A DNA stretch of 64,000 nt from Chloroflexota bacterium (GCA_013388855.1 JACAEM010000022.1:1-64000); one strand, 5' to 3'. Shown: positions 43,788 to 53,076, numbered from the stretch's first letter. Translations and numbers: made by a program. Notes: generated from the sequence alone by a model not told the origin.

Positions 43788-45728
43788 TCAAGGCGTGCAG
43801 GATGGTCCGTAGTCGAATTCTTCGATGTTCGCCAGCGAATAGGATGATGTCGGGTCGAGCGCAAACCCGCAAAAGTCGGGACGGGTCGCGGCGATCTTGA
43901 GACGCAGGTACAGCGGGATGGACGGGAGGTCTGCCGCGAAGATCGCCTGGGCCTCCTGGTGCAACGCATACTCCGGCTCATCCGGCAGGGATTGCAACGC
44001 CTGCTGGCAGGCGGAGTCGAACGCGGGATTCTTGTAGCCGCTGATATTGGTGCCGACCCAGTTGTTGGCTTCATTCGGGATCTGTGCGGAGGTGAACCAG
44101 CCGCATTGTGGTTCAAGGCTGTTCACGCCAATGGCATATTCGGCAAGGTCAAACTGACGTCCAAAGAGCGGACCATCCGGTCCCGGCGCATACAGGTTCA
44201 CGGCGGTTTCATACACCGGGTTCAAACCGATCCCGCACTGCGCCAGGGATTGGGTGAAGATGTCCACCACCTGGCGGCGTTGAGTCGCCGAAGAGGTGAC
44301 GTAATTGAGCACCAGAGGAGTACCGGTGGGAACATTCGTCACTCCGAAGGACGTGCGTGGGGTATCCGGATTATTATCCTGGTCGATCCATCCCACCTGT
44401 TGCAGGATCTGGTTCCCCGATGTGGGGTTGAATTGGTAGGTCTGAATATTGCCGTTGTGCAGGGGATGGTCCGCCGGAAGGTAGCTATCGGGAACTTGCG
44501 AAAGACCAAAGAGAACGGTATCCACAACCTTTTGACGGTCAAGACACAAGGCAATCGCCTGACGCGTACGCGCGTCTGCAAAAATATCGGGACGGTCCTG
44601 TTTCGACGAGGCATTGTAGCCGTTGTCGTACGAAGCGGGGACAATGCCGATGCCGAGCCATTCCATTGTGCTGGTTTGCGCGGTCAGCAGTTTCGCCTGG
44701 TCGTCCTCCTGCATTTTTTGCAACAAACCCACCTGCCCATCCAGCCGGATGGAGGGGTCGAGCAGGTCACATCTTCCGTCCGACAGGGCCGTCAACGCCG
44801 CATTTGTATCGGGCATGAACAGGAATGTCAGTTCGTCGAACTTGGGCAGGTCACTATCGGCGCGGAAATAGTTGAGGTTCTTGATCAGGTGGATGCTTTC
44901 TCCCGCCGTCCATTCGTCCACGATGTATGGGCCCCACCCCAGCGGCGTGCGCGAGGAAATTTCCGCCCGCAACAGATCGGAGGCGGATAGTTCGCCCCAA
45001 GCATGCCTGGGCAGAGGCATCCAGAAATTGGTGAAATAATCGGGGTCAATGAAACCGGGTACGCCCCACCATTGCACGGTGAGATCATCGGCAGCTTCGT
45101 AACTTTGAGTCCGGTCGATCAGGAACTTTGAGACGGGAGTGTCATTCTCCGAAGCCACTTCAAAGGAAAAGACCGAATCGTCGGCTGTCAGGGGTTCGCC
45201 ATCGGACCAAAGGAGCCCCTCGAGGAGAGTGAAGGTAACGACCATCTGATCCATTTGCAGACTGCTGGAGCCGTCATAGGTGAGCACACAACCTTCCTCG
45301 CGGCATTCGTTTGGGCGGATCTTCACCCCCGCTTCCAGGACGACAAGATTTCCTGTGGAATCGATCACCCTGTCTCCTGCGTTCACAGTCACCGGCACGA
45401 GCTGCGCGTCTTCGTCCTCGATGCTGGGAACCTTTTCGAGGATGACGGCTTGGTATCCATACTCAACCACATCCATCGGTCCGTCGTAAACGGCGGAAAG
45501 TACGCTGCGCGCGGCGGAGTTCAAACTTCCGTACGGATAAAGAGTCTCCGGCTCATCGCCAAGACAAACCGTCAATGAACGGGAGGCAGGCGTCGGCGTG
45601 ACAGGAGGCGGGGGAGTCCCGGTGGGGGTTTGCGGGGCGACCGGAATCTCCGTCTCGCGCGGCGAACAGGAGGTCACAGTCAAAACCAGTAACAGGCATA
45701 AAGAAAGGATTTTTTTCATAGGGTTCAT
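43788..45728 (-). CDS. ABC transporter substrate-binding lipoprotein (peptide/nickel family), second copy
   Basis: A 646-residue SBP_bac_5 protein. The signal peptide ends with a lipobox-like VTSC at about residue 21. Then comes the core with LTVCLGDEPETLYP at the N-terminal lobe, TFLLEGLLWSDGEPLTADDSV and the C-terminal ATRPDFCGFALDPT. It delivers a peptide or similar ligand to a permease. A Pro/Thr-rich linker (PTGTPPPPVTPTPA) precedes the domain. ATG 45728 is chosen because AAGGGA precedes it; another ATG lies 9 bases downstream. No permease genes adjoin it, so it may share OppBC of the neighbouring operon. Confidence 0.92.
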   Translation of the reverse strand: MNPMKKILSLCLLLVLTVTSCSPRETEIPVAPQTPTGTPPPPVTPTPASRSLTVCLGDEPETLYPYGSLNSAARSVLSAVYDGPMDVVEYGYQAVILEKVPSIEDEDAQLVPVTVNAGDRVIDSTGNLVVLEAGVKIRPNECREEGCVLTYDGSSSLQMDQMVVTFTLLEGLLWSDGEPLTADDSVFSFEVASENDTPVSKFLIDRTQSYEAADDLTVQWWGVPGFIDPDYFTNFWMPLPRHAWGELSASDLLRAEISSRTPLGWGPYIVDEWTAGESIHLIKNLNYFRADSDLPKFDELTFLFMPDTNAALTALSDGRCDLLDPSIRLDGQVGLLQKMQEDDQAKLLTAQTSTMEWLGIGIVPASYDNGYNASSKQDRPDIFADARTRQAIALCLDRQKVVDTVLFGLSQVPDSYLPADHPLHNGNIQTYQFNPTSGNQILQQVGWIDQDNNPDTPRTSFGVTNVPTGTPLVLNYVTSSATQRRQVVDIFTQSLAQCGIGLNPVYETAVNLYAPGPDGPLFGRQFDLAEYAIGVNSLEPQCGWFTSAQIPNEANNWVGTNISGYKNPAFDSACQQALQSLPDEPEYALHQEAQAIFAADLPSIPLYLRLKIAATRPDFCGFALDPTSSYSLANIEEFDYGPSCTP

Positions 45729-45757
45729 GCTCGCATCCCTTAGTGGTGGATTAGCCT

Positions 45758-45763
45758 ATTATA
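45758..45763 (-). promoter_or_regulatory. -10 element of the second substrate-binding protein gene
   Basis: TATAAT on the minus strand, 29 bases before the ATG at 45728. It lies in the gap after the cytochrome gene, so this half of the locus has its own transcript. No convincing -35. Confidence 0.45.
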
Positions 45764-45795
45764 CAGTCAAGCCGCCCATGCAGCGGCTCGATGAT

Positions 45796-46497
45796 TCAGG
45801 GTGAACCCCTGCGAAACCGTCGCAGCAAAATGAACAGAAGAAGGATGAGAACGAGAACAGGGAACAGGAGCCAAAGCGAAACGCCGGATGCCCGACTCGT
45901 ACCCTGCGGAGGGGTGGGAGACGCTTCGACCTTCCTAATCACAACCTGCTCCGCGTTGGACGCGTTGAGTTCCACCCGGGCATCCCACAGACCATTCTCG
46001 CGCAGCAGGAAGGCTGTGATGCGCCAGATCTCCTCCTGTTTCAGGCTGCCCGGATCCCAATAAGGCATGGCGGCAAATATGTAGGATTGCAACACCGCCG
46101 CGTTGGCGAATTTTTGCAGGGCGTCCTCGCCGATGACCGCCGGGATGACCATCGGAAGCGTAAACCCGTTCTCGTAGGGGCGCTTGCCATGACAGCCCGA
46201 TTGCCAGCAATCGACCTCGCCCGGGGGGTATGTTTCCCGGAATTCCTGGGTGAGTCCCTGTCCGCGGTCACCGTGGCAGGGAAGGCAATACAGCCAGTAA
46301 TCCTGCGCGCCCAAATCCGCCTGGGATGGTTCGGCAGGGACTGTCGGCTTGGCGAGCCGTTCCAAGGGCGAGAGCGTGCCGGTGGGAGTGGCTTGCTGGT
46401 TCACGGATGCCGCCCCGCCATCGAAAAATAGCCCTGCCATGAGCAGGGCTATTCCTAAAGCGATTGTACCGGTTCTAACCAGGAGTTTTGCGTACAC
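45796..46497 (-). CDS. Membrane-anchored c-type cytochrome
   Basis: A 233-residue protein with an N-terminal membrane helix (about 8-25), a haem-c motif YCLPCHGDRGQG with a further GCH (CX4CH) site in CWQSGCHGKRP, a possible methionine ligand in AAMPYWDPG, and a C-terminal membrane helix (about 205-225). It should carry electrons on the outside of the membrane. GTG 46497 is used because it lies just after the oppC stop; an in-frame ATG at 46548 would overlap oppC. A cytochrome inside a peptide-transport operon is unusual. Confidence 0.8.
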   Translation of the reverse strand: MYAKLLVRTGTIALGIALLMAGLFFDGGAASVNQQATPTGTLSPLERLAKPTVPAEPSQADLGAQDYWLYCLPCHGDRGQGLTQEFRETYPPGEVDCWQSGCHGKRPYENGFTLPMVIPAVIGEDALQKFANAAVLQSYIFAAMPYWDPGSLKQEEIWRITAFLLRENGLWDARVELNASNAEQVVIRKVEASPTPPQGTSRASGVSLWLLFPVLVLILLLFILLRRFRRGSP

Positions 46498-46501
46498 AGA
46501 A

Positions 46502-47542
46502 CTAGGTCTTGCCTCGCATGCGTGGGTCGAGAACGTCGCGCAGGGCATCGCCCAGCAGGTTCCATCCCATCACGAAGAGTACCAGCGTCAGACCGGGCCA
46601 GACCACAATGTACCAGTATTGGTTCAGGCTGATGATCCAGTTGCGGGCGAAGGACAGCACCTGTCCCCAGTCGGCATAGCCGATCTCTGTACCGATCCCC
46701 AGGAAGGACAGGGCGGCAAAGGAGAGCACCACGTCGCCGATCGCCAGGGAAGCCAGCACCAGTGTGGGGAAGATGGCGTTGGGCAGGATGTGGCGGAACA
46801 GGATGCGGCTGTCTTTGACGCCGATGACGCGCGCCGCCATGACATAGTCACGTTCCTTGGTGGAGAGGATGTCGCCGCGCACGATACGGGCGTATCCCAT
46901 CCACCCGAACGTGATCAGGGCAAGGATGGAGGGAACCAGGCTCCTTCCTATCTTGGGCGTGAGAACGGCTGCCAGAATCAAGGCCGCGAGCAGGAAGGGA
47001 AGCGTGAGCATAATATCCACGATGCGCATGAGGATGTTATCCACGACTCCGCCGTAGTATGCTGAAACCGACCCGATGACCACACCGATGAGGAAGGTCG
47101 AAATCACCACGATCATGCCGGTGGTGAAAGCGGTGCGGGTTCCCCAAATCACCCCATAGAAGACGTCGTACTGTCCCTGGGATGTGCCAAAAATGTGGAC
47201 CCATTGATCCGTCTTCATGATAGGCTTCCACCAGAACGGCAGTGGAGGCTGGTTGCGATTCCAAGGAGATCCCATCGGCTGGGGATCTGCCTTGAAACCA
47301 TCGCGCGGGATCTTATAAGGATCATTGGGATTCAAGGGCGGCGCAATGACCGGGGCGGCAAGCGCAATAATCACAAAGAACACGATCAGCGAAAAACCCA
47401 TGATGGAAGCCGGGGTCTTGAACATCCCCATGAGTACGCGGTAGTTTTCCGGACCCAGAAAACGTTCCAGCCGCCCGATCTTGCGCATCGCGACGGTTTC
47501 GCCCAGTAGGGAGTTATCCCCTGTTGGTGTATGTGTGGTCAT
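46502..47542 (-). CDS. Peptide ABC transporter permease (OppC/DppC-like)
   Basis: A 346-residue permease with about six helices. The N-terminal soluble region precedes the first span (IMGFSLIVFFVIIALAAP), and the EAA loop reads MAARVIGVKDSRILFRHILPN. Forms the channel with the OppB-like protein upstream, 9 bases away. Confidence 0.93.
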   Translation of the reverse strand: MTTHTPTGDNSLLGETVAMRKIGRLERFLGPENYRVLMGMFKTPASIMGFSLIVFFVIIALAAPVIAPPLNPNDPYKIPRDGFKADPQPMGSPWNRNQPPLPFWWKPIMKTDQWVHIFGTSQGQYDVFYGVIWGTRTAFTTGMIVVISTFLIGVVIGSVSAYYGGVVDNILMRIVDIMLTLPFLLAALILAAVLTPKIGRSLVPSILALITFGWMGYARIVRGDILSTKERDYVMAARVIGVKDSRILFRHILPNAIFPTLVLASLAIGDVVLSFAALSFLGIGTEIGYADWGQVLSFARNWIISLNQYWYIVVWPGLTLVLFVMGWNLLGDALRDVLDPRMRGKT

Positions 47543-47551
47543 TCCGTCCTC

Positions 47552-48616
47552 CTAGGACAACCGTACGCGAGGATCGACGGTCGCGTATAGAATATCGACA
47601 ACGAGGTTGGCGACGATCAGGATCAACCCGTTAAAGAGGGCAAAACCCAGTACCGTCACCACATCCAATTGACCTGCCGCCTCCGCCGCCGCTTTGCCGA
47701 TGCCCGGATAGTCGAAGACCGTCTCAGTGATCACCACGCCGCCCATCAATCCGACCACCGTAAAACCAGCCAGGGTGATCACCGAGATCATGGCATTGGG
47801 CCTGGCATGCTTGTAGACCACATCGCGTTCGGGCAGACCTTTGGCGCGCGCCGTGGTGACATATTCCTGGCGCAGGGTCTCAAGCATCGAGGAACGCGTT
47901 ACGCGCAGGAAGGTTGCCCAGTTGATGTAGGAGAGCGTCAGGATGGGCAGGATCATATGCCGCAAAGCGTCGAGGAACACGTCGAAACGTCCATTCAAGA
48001 GGCTGTCAATTGTCAGGAGCGACGTATACGTCTTGAAGCTGTCCGAACTTACGACTGCCTGCATGTCCGTCGAGAGCCTGCCTGGGGGAAACCATTGCAG
48101 GTTGGCATAAAAAACCATCAGCATCAACAGACCAAAAACAAAGGTCGGGAAGGATGTACCGACGATGCTGAAAATGCGACCTGCCTGGTCGATGAAACCA
48201 TTGTGATGAACTGCCGCCTGGACCCCCAACCAGATACCGACAAGAATCACCGGAGCAACCGCCCAAAGGGTTAGGTCGAGCGTATTGGGGAAGCGCGTGG
48301 AAATCAATTCTGCAACAGGCTGGGAACCGGTCCGCGACCAGCCAAAGTCCCCGAAAAGGATACCGCCCGTCCGCTCGCCAGTGACCGGGTCAATTGTACC
48401 CACCAGCCAGCGCCAGTATTGAATGTAGATGGGTTTATCCAAGCCGTACTTGAGGATGATCCCGTCGACCTGTCTTTCGGTCTTGGGAATGTCACGGACG
48501 TACAACGCGGAGCGCTCGACCGGTGTGAGGAACTGTAACATGCCAAAGATCAGAATCGTCACGCCAAATAACAGCACCGGCACGAGCAATAACCGCCGAA
48601 TAATATAAGTGACCAT
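47552..48616 (-). CDS. Peptide ABC transporter permease (OppB/DppB-like)
   Basis: A 354-residue permease with the family N-terminus MVTYIIRRLLLVPVLLFGV and the EAA loop TTARAKGLPERDVVYKHARPN. About six spans. It follows the first substrate-binding gene, from which it is separated by 148 bases with a strong hairpin. Confidence 0.93.
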   Translation of the reverse strand: MVTYIIRRLLLVPVLLFGVTILIFGMLQFLTPVERSALYVRDIPKTERQVDGIILKYGLDKPIYIQYWRWLVGTIDPVTGERTGGILFGDFGWSRTGSQPVAELISTRFPNTLDLTLWAVAPVILVGIWLGVQAAVHHNGFIDQAGRIFSIVGTSFPTFVFGLLMLMVFYANLQWFPPGRLSTDMQAVVSSDSFKTYTSLLTIDSLLNGRFDVFLDALRHMILPILTLSYINWATFLRVTRSSMLETLRQEYVTTARAKGLPERDVVYKHARPNAMISVITLAGFTVVGLMGGVVITETVFDYPGIGKAAAEAAGQLDVVTVLGFALFNGLILIVANLVVDILYATVDPRVRLS

Positions 48617-48708
48617 TTTGCCGTCTCCTTCAGATTATGTCATTCGGAAAGCGGCGAAAGGGTCAATTCGTCGCATTCCGCAGAACAAAATCGAATGATT
48701 TTGAAGAT

Positions 48709-48739
48709 ATGGGGAGGGGCGCTCGGCGCCCCTCCCCAT
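48709..48739 (-). repeat. Intercistronic hairpin between the binding-protein gene and oppB
   Basis: ATGGGGAGGGGCGC and GCGCCCCTCCCCAT form a near-perfect 14-bp stem with a tiny loop. It lies 26 bases after the stop codon of the substrate-binding gene. The downstream bases on the minus strand (ATCTTCAAAATC) are not a T-tract, so it looks more like a partial terminator or mRNA-end stabiliser that raises binding protein over permease. Confidence 0.8.
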
Positions 48740-48764
48740 AAAAGGTTCTGCTTACAGGAACATT

Positions 48765-50828
48765 CTACTCTTCGTACATCGTGTAGTAGTAGAAGCCGCT
48801 GTAGTTCTGGTTGTACTTGATGCCCTTGACGTAGCGGGGCATGAAGCCATGGCTGGTCGCCAACACGCCGATGATACCGGGCGCGTTGTCGTAGACCAAC
48901 TGGTTCAATTGTGTGTAAATTTCATGGCGCTTGGCAGGATCGCTCTCGAGCACACCGGCGTTAATCAACGGGACGAACTGGCTCTTGATCTCAGCGGGGA
49001 TGCTTTGGCGGCTGGCGTAGAAGGTCACGAGGTAGGGCACGTACCAGTTGTGCGGGTCGTGAATGTCCTCATGCCAACCAACGAAGAAGAGCGGGGCGAG
49101 CTTGGCGTTGATCGAGCGCAGGAAGGCGGGCCAAGGCAGACCGACGGACTCAACGATGAATTTCTCATTGATCGAGTTGACGTTCGCGGAGACCATCTCG
49201 ACGAGGGTCTGGCGGGTGGTGTTGCCCTGGTTGTAGGTGCCGGAGAAGCGGAAACCAACGGTCCAGATATCGCCTTCGGGATCCTCACCAGCCGGGATGC
49301 CGTCTTTGTCGGCGTCAGCCAGTTTGAATTCTTCCTCGCACTTGGCGGGGTCGTAAGTGTAGACGGGATCGTCATCATTCCAGCCGGGCATGTCTTCGAT
49401 CACAAGGCTGGTGGACTGGATGGCTTCACCATTGAAGATGTCATTGATGTAGGTCTCCCAGTCGAAGCAGTAATTGAAGGCTTTGCGGATGTGGACATCA
49501 TTGAAGAAGTCCGCAGGAATACCGTTGCCATCCAACTTGCCGGAACCGAGGTAGGTGTTGCTTCCGTCCGGATTGCCAACATTGAAGTTGAAGAAGATAT
49601 CCGAGCGGGTGTTGCTGGAGCGGCCCAGGGTTACGCGGAACGGCTTGCTGTCATCTGTGACTTCGCAGACATAATCGACAGCCGCTTCATCCCAGTTACA
49701 AACTTCGCCGACCAACGCATCCATCTGCGAGCGGTTCTCGGGCGGGACAGCCACAAAATCAGCATCGCCGGCTTGCATCATGGCAAAGCGGGTGCTCCAT
49801 TCGTCCACTTGCTGGAAGACGACGCGCTCGAGCTTGGCGGGTTCGCGCCAGTAATTATCGTTGCGGACCAAGACGATCTCTTCGCCGGCGGTCCAGTGAT
49901 CGAGGATGAACGGACCAGTGCCATTGGCGGTGTCATAGATCGGGTCGTTCTCAGGCTGCATGGCGTAGAAGTTCTGCCAGGTATCGCAGGAGCCATCCCA
50001 ACCGCCCTGAGCGGCCACCCAGTCCTTATCCATGGCGGAGCTCCAGTAGCCCGCAATGGTGGAAATGAAGGGGGCCCACGGCAGAGCCAAGGTCATGCTG
50101 ATGGTGCCGGCGGCATCATCCACCACAAAGCGGGAATAGAGGTCTTCACAGACGCCCTTGAGGATCGCCGGGTCAACAGCCTTCATGCCTTCGACATTGT
50201 CATAGAGTTCGTACGGGATCCCGCCGATTTCCTCGGTAGAGACGCCGTCAGCAAGAGCCTCGAGTCCGTAGACTTGGGCAACTTCGACGATCTCAGAGAT
50301 GTCAGAGGTGCCAACGCCGTAGAACGGTTCAACAATCAGGAATTGGGGCGAGGAGCCGCCGCCCTGCAACAGACCACGAACGAACGAATAAGCCACGTCC
50401 GAAGCGGTCAGGTCGGCGCCATCGTGGAACTTGATCCCCTGATGAAGCTGGAAGGTATAGGTCTTCCCATCATCAGAGAGCGTCCAGGATTCAGCCAGCA
50501 GGGGTTCGAACTCGGAAAGGGAGTTGCCCTTGTAGGTCACCAACGTCTCATAGACGTTCTGGAGGATTTCACCACCGGCGGTTTCATAGTCGAGGGCCGG
50601 GTCGAGCAGGTCGGGTTCACCGAAGGAGGCCGATACAAAGGTGGTCGGGTCCTTCGACTTGGGTCCGGTAGCGGCCGGTTCCTCGGGCGCGCTGGTGGCA
50701 GCCGGTTCTTCAGGGGCGGTCGTAGCCGCAGGCTCTTCAGGAGCCGAGGTCGCAGGTGTGCCACCGCAGGCGGCCAACACCATACTGGCAACCACCAACA
50801 GGCTTAGTAAAGCAAACAGTTTACGCAT
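48765..50828 (-). CDS. ABC transporter substrate-binding lipoprotein (peptide/nickel family), first copy
   Basis: A 687-residue SBP_bac_5 protein. The signal peptide ends in the lipobox VLAAC at about residue 20, then an Ala/Pro/Glu-rich linker with three repeats of EEPAAT. The core has DLLDPALDYETAGGE-like start, TFQLHQGIKFHDGADL and the C-terminal VKGIKYNQNYSGFYYY. ATG 50828 is chosen for its AGGAG ribosome site and because it begins the signal MRKLFALLSLL; a GTG 60 bases upstream is not supported. It shares the operon with OppB, OppC and the first ATPase pair. Confidence 0.93.
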   Translation of the reverse strand: MRKLFALLSLLVVASMVLAACGGTPATSAPEEPAATTAPEEPAATSAPEEPAATGPKSKDPTTFVSASFGEPDLLDPALDYETAGGEILQNVYETLVTYKGNSLSEFEPLLAESWTLSDDGKTYTFQLHQGIKFHDGADLTASDVAYSFVRGLLQGGGSSPQFLIVEPFYGVGTSDISEIVEVAQVYGLEALADGVSTEEIGGIPYELYDNVEGMKAVDPAILKGVCEDLYSRFVVDDAAGTISMTLALPWAPFISTIAGYWSSAMDKDWVAAQGGWDGSCDTWQNFYAMQPENDPIYDTANGTGPFILDHWTAGEEIVLVRNDNYWREPAKLERVVFQQVDEWSTRFAMMQAGDADFVAVPPENRSQMDALVGEVCNWDEAAVDYVCEVTDDSKPFRVTLGRSSNTRSDIFFNFNVGNPDGSNTYLGSGKLDGNGIPADFFNDVHIRKAFNYCFDWETYINDIFNGEAIQSTSLVIEDMPGWNDDDPVYTYDPAKCEEEFKLADADKDGIPAGEDPEGDIWTVGFRFSGTYNQGNTTRQTLVEMVSANVNSINEKFIVESVGLPWPAFLRSINAKLAPLFFVGWHEDIHDPHNWYVPYLVTFYASRQSIPAEIKSQFVPLINAGVLESDPAKRHEIYTQLNQLVYDNAPGIIGVLATSHGFMPRYVKGIKYNQNYSGFYYYTMYEE

Positions 50829-50911
50829 TTTCTTCTCCTCACAAAATGTTGAAAGGTTTTGATTTGACACGTACAGTAGAACTGACACTTACTTCTATAT
50901 CGGCTGGGAAC

Positions 50912-50922
50912 CACCTCCTTTC
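50912..50922 (-). promoter_or_regulatory. Orphan extended Shine-Dalgarno sequence upstream of the first substrate-binding gene
   Basis: The minus strand reads GAAAGGAGGTG, fully complementary to the usual 16S rRNA 3' end. No start codon lies at a usable distance: the next gene begins 84 bases downstream. It is 28 bases after the oppF stop. It could be a 5' mRNA stabiliser (as the Stab-SD of some Bacillus transcripts) rather than an initiation site. Confidence 0.6.
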
Positions 50923-50950
50923 AAAAGGGGACTCTATGTACCTTTGCCTT

Positions 50951-51952
50951 TTATATGAATCTTTCAGCAAAAAAACAGGCGACAAAGTGACCTGGTTTTA
51001 TCTCGCGGAACTCAGGACGTGATTCGGCGCACTGCGCCTCGGCGATTGGACACCGGGTGCGGAACCGGCAACCGGAGGGGGGATTTGCGGGTGAAGGGAC
51101 GTCACCAGTAAGGATGGTTCGCTTCCGCTTCGCATCCGCGACCGGATCCGGGATCGGGACGGCTGATAACAGCGCCTGGGTGTACGGATGAAGCGGGTTG
51201 GAATACAAGGCATCGCGGTCGGCCAGTTCCACGATCACACCGAGGTACATGACCGCCACGCGGTCACTGATATGCTTCACCATCGAAAGGTCGTGGGCGA
51301 TGAACAGATAGGTCAGATTGAATTGCTCCTGCAACTCCTCCAGCAGGTTGACCACCTGCGCCTGGATTGAAACATCCAGCGCGGAGATCGGCTCATCACA
51401 AATAATGAAGGATGGCTGCAACGCCAGGGCGCGCGCCACCCCGATGCGCTGGCGCTGTCCGCCGGAGAATTCGTGCGGGTAGCGGTTGGCGAACGACGGA
51501 TTCAGGTTGACCAGTTCGAGCAAATGCTGGACGCGCTCGGAAATTTCCTTGCCAGTCCCAACATTGTGCACCATGAGCGGTTCGCCCACGATCTCGGCGA
51601 CGGTCATACGGGGATTCAAGCTGGCATATGGATCCTGGAAGATCATCTGCATCTTGCGCCGCATCTTGCGGAGTTCCTCCCCTTTGAAATGCACAAGATC
51701 GACTCCCTCGAAATGGATGGAGCCTGCCGTCGGGCGGTACAACTGTAAAATGGTGCGCCCCGTTGTGGACTTGCCGCAACCGGACTCGCCAACCAATCCA
51801 AGTGTCTCGCCGCGTTTTACATTGAAGCTGACACCGTCCACCGCGCGCACAGCGCCAACCTGACGCTGGAAAACGCCGCGGCGAATCGGAAAGTGCATCA
51901 TCAGATTTTCAACCCGGAGCAGGATTTCGTTGTTTGTACTTTGAATGCCCAT
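50951..51952 (-). CDS. Peptide ABC transporter ATP-binding protein (OppF-like), first copy
   Basis: A 333-residue ATPase. Walker [13 protein letters not shown], signature [14 protein letters not shown], Walker [13 protein letters not shown], and the C-terminal [16 protein letters not shown]. The start codon overlaps the last base of the upstream ATPase gene by one base. Confidence 0.93.
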   Translation of the reverse strand: MGIQSTNNEILLRVENLMMHFPIRRGVFQRQVGAVRAVDGVSFNVKRGETLGLVGESGCGKSTTGRTILQLYRPTAGSIHFEGVDLVHFKGEELRKMRRKMQMIFQDPYASLNPRMTVAEIVGEPLMVHNVGTGKEISERVQHLLELVNLNPSFANRYPHEFSGGQRQRIGVARALALQPSFIICDEPISALDVSIQAQVVNLLEELQEQFNLTYLFIAHDLSMVKHISDRVAVMYLGVIVELADRDALYSNPLHPYTQALLSAVPIPDPVADAKRKRTILTGDVPSPANPPSGCRFRTRCPIAEAQCAESRPEFREIKPGHFVACFFAERFI

Positions 51953-52941
51953 TATCTTGGTCTCCCGGTCTTGGTATCCACCCAGCAGGCAACACGGTGC
52001 TCAGGCGCAACCATCTCGAGCGTGGGGTTTTCTTTCCAGCATCGCTCCATGGCCCATTTACAACGCGGAGCAAAAGGACAGACGTTCGGTTTTTCGTATA
52101 AAACCGGAGGCAGTCCTTCGATTGAATACAGTTTGGAGCGTTCCTTCTCATCGACACGCGGGAGACTGCCGAGCAATCCAATCGTATAGGGATGAGACGG
52201 ATTGGCGTACAGGTCGTTGACCTGCGCTTCTTCGATGATGAGACCACCGTACATGACCGCCACGCGCCGCGCAAGTCCCGCCACAACACCCAAGTCATGT
52301 GTGATCCAGATGATTGCCATACCGAGTTCGTCGCGCAGTCTCTTTACCAGGTCGGTAATTTGCGCCTGGATGGTCACATCCAGCGCGGTGGTGGGCTCGT
52401 CGGCAATCAGAATCTGCGGACTGCAGGACAACGCCATGGCGATCATTACGCGCTGGCGCATACCGCCGGAGTATTGGTGGGGATAATCGTTCAAACGTTC
52501 CTTGGCGTTTGGAATGCCCACCATACCCAGCAGTTCAGCCGCGCGTTCGCGTGCCTGCTTCCGGGTCATACCCACATGGATCATGAGCGGCTCTTCAAGT
52601 TGACGTCCGATGGTCAACACAGGATTCAACGATGTCATTGGATCCTGAAAGATCATGGCAATCTGTGCGCCGCGTATATGTCGTAATTCTTCTCTGGACA
52701 TCTGGATGAGATCTTGCCCGGAAAATATCGCTTTCCCCGCAATGATCTTTCCGGGAGGGGAGGGAATCAAGCCCATGACCGAGAGCATGGTCACACTCTT
52801 GCCGCACCCGCTCTCACCAACCACCCCTAAAGTTTCACTTTCTGCAAGCCCGAAGGAGACACCATTTACTGCGTGTACCACTCCATCCGGGGTCTTAAAA
52901 GTCGTTTCAAGCCCTTGCACATCAAGTATGAAGTCGGGCAT
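51952..52941 (-). CDS. Peptide ABC transporter ATP-binding protein (OppD-like), first copy
   Basis: A 329-residue ATPase with Walker [13 protein letters not shown], signature [15 protein letters not shown], Walker [12 protein letters not shown] and the C-terminal [14 protein letters not shown]. First gene of the ten-gene-scale minus-strand transport locus, behind a strong promoter. Confidence 0.93.
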   Translation of the reverse strand: MPDFILDVQGLETTFKTPDGVVHAVNGVSFGLAESETLGVVGESGCGKSVTMLSVMGLIPSPPGKIIAGKAIFSGQDLIQMSREELRHIRGAQIAMIFQDPMTSLNPVLTIGRQLEEPLMIHVGMTRKQARERAAELLGMVGIPNAKERLNDYPHQYSGGMRQRVMIAMALSCSPQILIADEPTTALDVTIQAQITDLVKRLRDELGMAIIWITHDLGVVAGLARRVAVMYGGLIIEEAQVNDLYANPSHPYTIGLLGSLPRVDEKERSKLYSIEGLPPVLYEKPNVCPFAPRCKWAMERCWKENPTLEMVAPEHRVACWVDTKTGRPR

Positions 52942-52971
52942 CTACGTATTTCCTTTACAGCAGTGGAGTAT

Positions 52972-52988
52972 TAGAACATCCTGTTCTA
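52972..52988. promoter_or_regulatory. Perfect palindromic operator-like site in the opp leader
   Basis: TAGAACA-TCC-TGTTCTA, a perfect 7-3-7 inverted repeat. It is at about +12 to +28 relative to the predicted start, between the promoter (53007-53034) and the oppD ATG at 52941. It may be bound by a repressor that blocks elongation or start. It differs from the LexA box (GAAC-N4-GTTC) by an extra base. Confidence 0.65.
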
Positions 52989-53006
52989 GAGTGCCAAGCA
53001 GACCGA

Positions 53007-53034
53007 ATTATACCTAATTCTCCAAGTGCGTCAA
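53007..53034 (-). promoter_or_regulatory. Promoter of the first opp operon
   Basis: Minus strand TTGACG (53029-53034), 16 bases, TATAAT (53007-53012). Expected start near 53000, giving a 59-base leader to the oppD ATG. Confidence 0.75.
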
Positions 53035-53076
53035 CAGTAGCGCACTCGTAGGGCAATCATAGGGCAATCGAATCAC

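Noticed and set aside
43672-43872. A 66-codon minus-strand frame overlapping the end of the second binding-protein gene
   Set aside because: It overlaps a well-supported gene by 85 bases, has no ribosome site, and ends inside the promoter of the next genes.
48849-50807. A 652-codon open frame on the + strand antisense to the first substrate-binding gene
   Set aside because: It mirrors the codon pattern of the real minus-strand gene, has no family motifs and no ribosome site; similar long antisense frames lie over several other genes.
50902-50922. Plus-strand similarity to the 3' end of 16S rRNA (GGCTGG...ACCTCCTTTC)
   Set aside because: Only about 20 bases match, with no other rRNA sequence nearby; it is better explained as the complement of an orphan Shine-Dalgarno sequence.
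52972-52988. LexA (SOS) box
   Set aside because: The arms GAAC and GTTC are separated by five bases, while Gram-positive-type LexA boxes have four; the transport operon is also not a typical SOS target.
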